From assembly GCA_021292105.1 (NCBI GenBank), contig JACFYK010000022.1, positions 357,501 through 421,500 of the forward strand: DNA of 64,000 nt. The letters run 5' to 3'. This DNA is from Anadara kagoshimensis. Lineage: Eukaryota > Mollusca > Bivalvia > Arcoida > Arcidae. The notes under the pieces are model-generated. The model worked only from the letters and a program-made list of their open reading frames with translations. It was not told where the DNA came from and made no database searches. Shown one piece after another: positions 57,341 through 64,000 of this stretch (its first letter is position 1; each line of letters begins with the position of its first letter). A program made the translations under genes and the position numbers.

Positions 57341-57995
57341 GACTGTCACCAAATAGTTCAACTCAACATACAGACATAGTAAATATATTAATATGTTCAT
57401 TCTAATAATCCTACATTCGGGGACTATATGAATCCCATCTATCGTATTAAGCTCGAAATAAATTTCCTGCTTCTCATAAAGACTTGTGTATGAATTATGG
57501 CAGCAATTAAAGACTACATTTGAAACTGTTTAACCAAGGTGACGACTTATTTTTCTATTTTTGTCAACTTTTTTATACAGCAATATACCTAATACTCGGG
57601 CTAATAGTTTATTTGTTAAACTACAGTTACTATGGTAGAACATTTTCAACTACGAGGACTATATACAGCAAAGAAAGATTCTTACGCATGGATATTGCAA
57701 GCCTAGGTTAGTCAAAAGAGTTTTATGGCAATCAACATAATACTGTTGATAAATAATATATATGTATATCAAAATTAGTCGGGATATATTTGACGTTCTA
57801 TTTCTTCATGTTCCTTACATTTTTCAATTTTGTTTACACACGTGACGTGTTTAGCTACTTTCATATGAGCTTTACTCTTCTGTAGCACGTATGTTTTTAA
57901 TCTAATCGTCCACCTTTTTCTTTCCCTTGGGATTGTAACTTGGATATGGATGAGTATATTTTTGTGATTACTATTCCTAGTCTTTTGAAATATCT
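57337..57995 (+). repeat. RT fossil plus tail, unit 1 of the tandem array
   Basis: Degenerate DNA matching the RT fossil at 5117-5590 ('gtcaccaaatagttcaactc', 'cctacattcggggactatat', 'gaaactgtttaaccaaggtg', 'agttactatggtagaacatt'), followed at 57,780 by the tail ('atatttgacgttctatttct', 'cacacgtgacgtgtttagct'). It is opposite in orientation to the host gene and lies in its intron. Confidence 0.75.
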
Positions 57996-58204
57996 ACCAA
58001 CCCCAAATTATATTAACATAAAATTGTTTAACGATTAACAGAAAACGAATAAAATTCCTTTTAAGCATGTTGTTTTCTTTTATTGTTAACTTCCTTTAGC
58101 AACATTCGTTAACTTATAAAACTATTTCCATTGAAAAATAGAAAGGAAAGGGTATTGAGTGATTAAATCTCAAACAAAATTGGACAAATGAATTTTAATA
58201 TAAC

Positions 58205-58531
58205 CTGTTGTTGTGCCTGGTGGGCCAGCGGTTGTACCTGGTGGACCAACGCTTGTACCTGGTGGACCAGCGGTTGTGCCTGTTGGAACTGCTGTTGAAC
58301 CTTGCGGAACGGCTGTAGTACCTGGTGGACCTACAGTTGTACCTGGCGGGCCAGCGGTTTTACCTGATGGACCAACGGTTGTACCTGGTGGACCAGCGGT
58401 TGTGCCTGGTGGACCTGCTGTTGTACCTTGCAGAGCGGCTGTAGTAACTGGTGGACCTACAGTTGTACCTGGTGGACCTGCTTTTGTACCTGGCAGACCA
58501 GCGGTAGTACCTGTTGGAGCGGCTGTTGTTC
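58205..58531 (-). CDS. Mucin-like PTS exon, unit 1
   Basis: A 327-nt exon between 'tttgttag' (acceptor) and 'gttata' (donor), phase 1-1. It encodes about 109 residues built from a 7-residue repeat of the type G-P-P-G-T-T-A/V, with variants such as 'AVPQGST' and 'GPPVTTA'. The DNA is a 21-bp minisatellite, which is why the opposite strand is also open. Threonine- and proline-rich repeats are typical of heavily O-glycosylated mucin regions; the 7-residue period excludes a collagen G-x-y helix. It is the last PTS segment before the vWA exon. Confidence 0.85.
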
Positions 58532-58599
58532 CTAACAAATAAAAATACTCGCTTTTTGAAAATTTAAAATTGATCAAGCAGTTGGGACATCGATGCCAT

Positions 58600-58690
58600 T
58601 TCACTAGTGAGGGTTCACGTATTGGACTTTCAAAAGTTTCAAAATTTTAAATTGGCTTTTTGGATTGTGATTTGTATTCTGGCTAATAAT
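58600..58690 (+). repeat. Rear fragment of the reverse-transcriptase tail family beside PTS exon 1
   Basis: 'gtgagggttcacgtattgga', 'tttcaaaagtttcaaaattt' and 'ttttggattgtgatttgtat' match the last third of the tail, repeated at 61,414-61,500 in unit 2. PTS exon 1 is thus flanked by two tail pieces. Confidence 0.6.
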
Positions 58691-59140
58691 TGTTATTAGA
58701 ATATATAAGAAATTTAACTGGATTTCTAAGCAATCCAAAACTGTAAGGGTGCCACATGAATCATGCAAGCTATTCCAAATGAAATATACATTTTATTCAG
58801 TAAATATTGAATTTTTTATTGTATCAATCATGATGGAGTGGTCATTGAAAAACTGCAAATTTCTTTTAACGTGATGCTTGAAAAAAGAACAAATCTTTCA
58901 ATAATATCTGTTATTTTCTCTGGTGTCTAGCTGTTTATACGACCAAAATATGATTTTCTACACAATACACAATTTATCTTTACTAAAAAGCGAAAGATCA
59001 CGTCTAAAATTATTATTCTCTAAACTTGTCATTCATTTAAAAAGATTCAAAAGCACAGAGCTGATCAGCGATTTTGGTTATTTGTCAACCAAACAACAGA
59101 TACTGAATATAGAATCAACAATAAGTTATTTTACATTTAC

Positions 59141-59279
59141 CTTGGTGGTAGCAAGCCTCAATTTTCAAATCAGAAACCCGTGGGACCTTTCCGTTTATTG
59201 GTGTAATAAGTACTTTGACACTTGTTGCGCTTTCATCAACAGGAACAGAAACTGTTTGTGGAGATTCTGTCACATCAAC
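59141..59279 (-). CDS. W domain second exon, unit 1
   Basis: A 139-nt exon from 'ctgtaacag' (phase 0) to 'gtaaat' (phase 1). It encodes about 46 residues: 'VDVTESPQTVSVPVDE', 'SVKVLITPINGKVPRVSDLK' and a final 'IEACYH' whose cysteine can pair with the one opening the previous exon. The strand-rich pattern suggests the second half of a beta-sandwich domain. Open throughout, unlike its copy in unit 2. Confidence 0.8.
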
Positions 59280-59542
59280 CTGTTACAGAAATAATATAAA
59301 ACTATTTAGAAAATTTGATGAACATTTACTAACACACCGCGGTCTTTCTATTTTACTATTTGTATAAAAACAATTTAATATCTCTATTTTAAAACTAAAG
59401 TTTGCCTGTTAAATGTTCAATTTCAAAGTCTAATTAGAATCGGCATTTAATGATTGGTATAGCTCTTATACATATGTTCATATAAAATTTTCTTGTTACA
59501 ATAACACCCCATGGGCAGGGCGTCATTTCATTAAATACTTAC

Positions 59543-59817
59543 AGGTTCAATTTCCTCAGTGTTTTCGCCGGGTGTTATATATGAAATTACCACTTTAACT
59601 ACATTGGAAACGGTTAATTCCACCGAGTTGATTGTTGTAGCTTCTCCCGTAAAGGTTGGTGTGATTTCCAAATAGGGACTACCATCGTTGTCCTTTGGTT
59701 CCCAGTAAGTGTCTCCAGGTCCATCTAATGCTTGTTCAGGCTTTACACCTTCAATATTAGAGGAACTCGTCACATCCACATTAGTTGTTGTAGAATCAAT
59801 CATCGTTATCTTGCAGC
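59543..59817 (-). CDS. W domain first exon, unit 1
   Basis: A 275-nt exon from 'tttatttcag' (phase 1) to 'gtaagt' (phase 0). It encodes about 91 residues: 'GCKITMIDSTTTNVDV', 'SSSNIEGVKPEQALDGPGDT', 'YWEPKDNDGSPYLEITPTF' and 'INSVELTVSNVVKVVISYIT'. The A-L-D-G..T-Y-W-x-P core and following strands recall discoidin-like or carbohydrate-binding-like modules next to mucin repeats in invertebrates; I cannot name the family. With 59,141-59,279 it forms a domain of about 138 residues with one Cys near each end. The upstream open codons in the ORF are intronic. Confidence 0.8.
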
Positions 59818-59939
59818 CTGAAATAAATATACTTTTGTCATAGCAAGCAGCATTCCTCCTTTTTTTATAAGAAACATACGTGTTGTGTGTTGTGTTCGAT
59901 ACTATATTCCAATAAGAAATCGATAAACAAATTGACACA

Positions 59940-60640
59940 CACTGTGCACCATTCCTTGCTGGTTTGTCTCTATATGTTTTATGGAAAGGAATTTATGCAG
60001 AAAATTGTTATATTTCCATATATATATTGATAATTCCATCCTAATAATCCTACATTCGGAGACTATATGATTCCCATCTATGGTATTGAGCTCAAATAAA
60101 TTTCCTGCTTCTCATAAAGACTTATGTATGAATTATGGCAGCAATTAAAGACTACATTTGAAACTGTTTCACCAAGGTGACGACTTATTTTTCTATTTTT
60201 GTCAACTTTTATTTTTTATACAGCAATATATCTAATACTTGCGCTAACAGTTTATTTTTTAAACAACAGTTACTATGGTAGAACATTTTCAACTACGAGG
60301 ATTATATACAGCGAGGAAAGCTTCTTACGCATGGATATTGCAAGCCTAGGTTAGTCAAAAGAGTTTTATGGCAATCAACATAATACTGTTGATAAATAAT
60401 ATATATGTATATCAAAATTAGTCGGGATATATTTGACGTTCTATTTCTTCATGTTCGTTACATTTTTCAATTTTGTTTACACACGTGACGTGTTTAGCTT
60501 CTTTCATATGAGACTTACTCTGCTGTAGCACGTATTTTTTAATCTAATCGTCTACATTTTTCTTTCCCTCGGGATGGTAACTTGGACATAGATGAGTATA
60601 TTTTTGTGATTTCTATTCTTAGTCTTTTGAAATATCTACC
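59940..60640 (+). repeat. RT fossil plus tail, unit 2 of the tandem array
   Basis: Begins 'tgtgcaccattccttgctgg', equivalent to the N-C-A-P-L-L codons at 5117, and continues in the order seen in unit 1 ('cctacattcggagactatat', 'gaaactgtttcaccaaggtg'). The tail is at 60,420-60,640. It is nearly identical to units 1 and 3, so the fossil was duplicated together with the exons. Confidence 0.75.
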
Positions 60641-60851
60641 AACCCCAAATTATATTAACATAGAATTGTTTAACGATTAACAGAAAACGAATAAAATTCC
60701 TTTTAAGCATGTTGTTTTCTTTTATCGTTTACTTCCTTTAGCAACATTCGTTAACTTATAAAACTATTTCCATTGAAAAATAGAAAGAAAAGGGTATTGA
60801 GTGATTAAATCTCAAACAAAACAAAACTGGACCGATGAATTTTAATATAAC

Positions 60852-61346
60852 CAGATGTTGTGCCTGATGGGCCAGCGGTTGTACCTGATGGACCAACGCC
60901 TGTACCTGGTGGACCAGCGGTTGTGCCTGGTGGACCTGCAGTTGTACCTTGCGGAGCGGCTGTAGTACCTGGTGGACCTACAGTTGTACCTAGTGGGCCA
61001 GCGGTTGTACCTGATGGACCAACGGTTGTACCTGATGGACCAGCGGTTGTGCCTGGTGGACCTGCTGTTGAACCTTGCGAAGCGTCTGTAGTACCTGGTG
61101 GACCTATAGTTGTACCTGGTGGGCCAGCGGTTGTACCTGATGGACCAACGGTTGTACCTGGTGGACCAGCGGTTGTACCTGGTGGACCTGCTGTTGTACC
61201 TTGCAGAGTGGCTGTAGTAACTGGTGAACCTACAGTTGTACCTGGTGGACCTGCTTTTGTACCTGGCGGAGCGGCTGCTGTACCTTGTGGACCTGCTGTT
61301 GTACCTGGAGGACCAGCGGTAGTACCTGTTGGAGCGGCTGTTGTTC
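60852..61346 (-). CDS. Mucin-like PTS exon, unit 2
   Basis: A 495-nt phase 1-1 exon with the same splice signals as unit 1, encoding about 165 residues of the G-P-P-G-T-T-A/V heptad repeat. It is 168 nt (eight 21-bp repeats) longer than unit 1, so length differs between units by whole repeats without changing frame. Open throughout. Predicted extracellular and O-glycosylated by composition. Confidence 0.85.
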
Positions 61347-61413
61347 CTAACAAATAAAAGTACTTGCTTTTTGAAATTCGAAATTGATCAAGCAGTTGGG
61401 ACATCGATGCCAT

Positions 61414-61500
61414 TTTACTGGTGAAAGTTCACGTATTGGACTTTCAAAAGTTTCAAAATTTTAAATTGGCTTTTTGGATTGTGATTTGTATTCTGGCTAA
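61414..61500 (+). repeat. Rear fragment of the tail family beside PTS exon 2
   Basis: 'gtgaaagttcacgtattgga' and 'ttttggattgtgatttgtat', as at 58,600-58,690. Confidence 0.6.
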
Positions 61501-61954
61501 TAATTGTTATTAGAATATAATAGAAATTTAACTGGATTTCTAAGCAATCCAAATCTGTAAGGGTGGCACATGAATCATGCAAGCTAATCCAAATGAAATA
61601 TACATATTATTCAGTCAATATTGAATTTTCTATTGTATCAATCATGATGGAGTGGTCATTGAAAAACTGCAAATTTCTTTTAACGTGATGCTTGAAAAAA
61701 GAACAAATCTTTCAATAATATCTGTTATTTTCTCTGGTGTCTAGCTGTTTATACGACCAAAATATGATTTTCTACACAATACACAATTTTCCTTTACTAA
61801 AAAGCGAAAGATCACGTCTAAAATTATTATTCTCTAAACTTGTCATTCATTTAAAAAGATTCAAAAGCACAGAGCTGATCAGCGATTTTGGTTATTTGTC
61901 AACCACACAACAGATACTGAATATAGAATCAACAATATGTTAGTTTACATTTAC

Positions 61955-62091
61955 CTTGGTGGTAGCAAGCTTCAATTTTCAAATCAGAAACCCGTGGGAC
62001 CTTTCCGTTTATTGGTGTAATAAGTACTTTGACACTTGTTGCGCTTTCATCAACAGGAACATAAACTTTTTGGAGATTCTGTCACATCAAC
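61955..62091 (-). pseudogene. W domain second exon, unit 2, frameshifted
   Basis: Same splice sites as unit 1, but 137 nt instead of 139. After 'VDVTESP' the unit 1 string 'cacaaacagtttctg' is replaced by 'caaaaagtttatg', a net loss of 2 nt with substitutions. The frame then reads K-S-L-C-S-C followed by TGA. If included, this exon would end translation before the PTS exon of unit 2. Skipping both W exons (412 nt in this unit) would not restore a multiple of three exactly, though splicing PTS3 to PTS2 directly (phase 1 to phase 1) would stay in frame. Confidence 0.8.
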
Positions 62092-62374
62092 CTGTTACAG
62101 AAATAATATAAAACTATTTAGAAAATTTGATGACCATTTACTAACACACCGCGGTCTTTGTATTTTACTATTGGTATAAAAGCAATTTAATATCTCTATT
62201 TTTAAACTAACGTTTGCCTGCATATCTATGTACGCGGCATTTAAATGTTCAATTTCAAAGTCTAAATAGAATTGGCATTTAATGATTGGTTTAGCTCTTA
62301 TTCATATGTTCATATAAAATTTTCTTGCTACAATAACACCCCATGGGCAGGGCGTCATTTCATTAAATACTTAC

Positions 62375-62649
62375 AGGTTCGATTTCCTCAGTGTTTTCGC
62401 CGGGTGTCACATATGAAATTACCACTTTAACTACATTTGAAACGGTTAATTCCACCGAGTTGATTGTTGTAGCTTCTCCCGTAAAGGTTGGTGTGATTTC
62501 CAAATAGGGACTATCATCGTTGCCCTTTGGTTCCCAGTAAGTGTCTCCAGGTCCATCTAATGCTTGTTCAGGCTTTACACCTTCAATATTAGAGGAACTC
62601 GTCACATCCACATTAGTTGTTGTAGCATCAATCATCGTTATCTGGCAGC
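62375..62649 (-). CDS. W domain first exon, unit 2
   Basis: A 275-nt exon, nearly identical to unit 1: 'GCQITMIDATTTNVDV', then 'YWEPKGNDDSPYLEITPTF' and 'VSYVTP'-type changes. Differences are few and mostly single-base, indicating recent duplication or gene conversion. Same phases (1 to 0). Open throughout. Confidence 0.8.
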
Positions 62650-62779
62650 CTGAAATAAAAATACTTTTGTCATAGCAAGCAGCATCCCTCATCTTTTTAT
62701 AAGAAACATAAGTGTTGTGTGTTGTGTTCGATACTATATTCCAATAAGAAATCAATCGATAAACAAATTGACACACACT

Positions 62780-62853
62780 GTGCACCATTCCTTGCAGGTT
62801 TGTTTCTATATGTTTTATGGAAAGGAATTTATGCAGAAAATTGTTATATTTCC

Positions 62854-62884
<31 letters not shown>

Positions 62885-63490
62885 TGATAATTACATCCTA
62901 ATAATCCTACATTCGGAGACTATATGATTCCCATCTATGGTATTGAACTCAAAATAAATATCCTGCTTCTCATAAAGACTTATGTATGAATTATGTCAGC
63001 AATTAAAGGCTACATTTGAAACTGTTTCACCAAGGTGACGACTTATTTTTCTATTTTTGTCAACTTTTATTTTTTATACAGCAATATACCTAATACTTGC
63101 GCTAACAGTTTATTTTTTAAACTACAGTTACTATGGTAGAACATTTTCAACTACGAGGACTATATACAGTGAAGAAAGCTTCTTACGCATGGATATTGCA
63201 AGCCTAGGTTAGTCAAAAGAGTTTTATGGCATATAACATAATACTGTTGATAAATAATATATATGTTTATCAAAATTAGTCGGGATATATTTGACGTTCT
63301 ATTTCTTCATGTTCCTTACATTTTTTCAATTTTGTTTACACACGTGACGTGTTTAGCTACTTTCATATGAGCCTTACTCTTCTGTAGCACGTATTTTTTA
63401 ATCTAATCGTCCACCTTTCTCTTTTCCTCGGGATTGTAACTTGGACATAGATGAGTATATTTTTGTGATTACTATTCTTAGTCATATCTA
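62780..63490 (+). repeat. RT fossil plus tail, unit 3 of the tandem array
   Basis: Starts 'gtgcaccattccttgcaggt', exactly 2836 bp after the unit 2 equivalent. It contains an AT run at 62,860-62,885 and the tail from 63,285. Sequence order is as in units 1 and 2. Confidence 0.75.
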
Positions 63491-63703
63491 CCAACCCCAA
63501 ATTATATTAAAATAGAATTGTTTAACGATTAACAGAAAACGAATAAAATTCCTTTTAAGCATGTTGTTTGCTTTTATCGTTTACTTCCTTAAGCAACATT
63601 CGTTAACTTATAAAACTATTTCCATTGAAAAATAGAAAGGAAATGGTATTGAGAGATTAAATCTCAAACAAAACAAAACTGGACCAATGAATTTTAATAT
63701 AAC

Positions 63704-64000
63704 CAGTTGTTGTGCCTGGTGGGCCAGCGGTTGTACCTGGTGGACCAACGCTTGTACCTGGTGGATCAGCGGTTGTGCCTGTTGGACCTGCTGTTGAACC
63801 TTGCGGAGCGGCGGTTGTACCTGATAAACCAACGGTTGTACCTGGTGGACCAGCGGTTGTGCCTGGTGGACCTGCTGTTGTACCTTGCAGAGTGGCTGTA
63901 GTAACTGGTGGACCTACAGTTGTACCTGGTGGACCTGCTTTTGTACCTGGCGGAGCGGCTATTGTACCTTGTGGACCTGCTGTTGTACCTGGAGGACCAG
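63704..64000 (-). CDS. Mucin-like PTS exon, unit 3 (runs off the window)
   Basis: Minus-strand coding from the right edge to donor 'gttata' at 63,703, phase 1 end. The visible 99 codons are the heptad G-P-P-G-T-T-A/V repeat with variants ('AAPPGTK', 'GPPVTTA', 'VGLSGTT', 'ADPPGTS') and no stop. Its acceptor and any earlier units lie beyond 64,000. It has no internal ATG in this frame, so it is easily missed by ATG-based searches. Confidence 0.8.

Noticed and set aside
58213-58542. Plus-strand open frame of P-G-G-P-A-V-V repeats (also at 60,860-61,357)
   Set aside because: Mirror image of the 21-bp coding minisatellite; the minus strand has consistent splice sites and phases, the plus strand does not.
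58205-64000. Collagen triple helix
   Set aside because: P-P-G occurs often, but the period is seven residues, not three, so a G-x-y helix cannot form.

Overview
This is a 64-kb stretch of AT-rich animal DNA. It has intron-interrupted coding sequence with GT..AG splice sites, tRNA-derived SINEs, many terminal-inverted-repeat elements and microsatellites. The SINE tails (shared 'cgatataagtga' motif), a 3'-tail family that follows a YIDD reverse transcriptase, and a Penelope/retrozyme-type hammerhead ribozyme suggest a lophotrochozoan, most likely a bivalve mollusc. That assignment is inference. No complete protein-coding gene lies within the window.

The only convincing host gene runs on the minus strand, from beyond the right edge (64,000) to at least 21,570. 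Its exons encode, 5' to 3', threonine/proline/glycine-rich mucin-like (PTS) segments alternating with a two-exon domain of about 138 residues that has one cysteine near each end (here called the W domain), then a von Willebrand A domain (54.2-54.8 kb), a YWTD/LDL-receptor-B-like six-bladed propeller in two exons (40.1-41.9 kb), and two EGF-like exons (35.8-36.0 kb and 21.6-21.7 kb). Nearly all module boundaries are phase 1, so the parts fit one secreted or cell-surface multidomain protein. The PTS+W block (57-64 kb) is a recent tandem array with a unit of about 2.6-2.9 kb, at least three units deep and continuing past the window. Two exons carry frameshifts: -2 nt in the second unit's W domain and -1 nt in the vWA exon. 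The locus is therefore a pseudogene, a disrupted allele, or affected by sequence error.

The introns and the left 20 kb are a layered record of mobile elements. They include a tyrosine-recombinase fossil (0.1-1.0 kb); a 3.3-kb foldback element with tandemly repeated arms sitting in a reverse-transcriptase fossil (1.8-5.6 kb); and a 7.6-kb element bounded by long inverted repeats (12.2-19.8 kb) that carries a decayed C2H2 zinc-finger gene and an unrecognised minus-strand gene. Inside the zinc-finger gene is a 496-bp insertion with a 12-bp target duplication and an apparently intact hammerhead ribozyme. Further right are a DR1-rich repeat (22.6-23.4 kb), a mariner fossil (26 kb), a 23-copy 61-bp satellite (27.3-28.7 kb), an intron-containing DDE transposase/SWIM pseudogene (30.5-33.7 kb), two TTAA-flanked inverted-repeat elements (36.9-39.6 and 52.2-53.2 kb), a pogo-like MITE and several large hairpins. 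The reverse-transcriptase tail family recurs at least eight times and lies on both sides of the duplicated PTS exons, so it may have helped drive that amplification.
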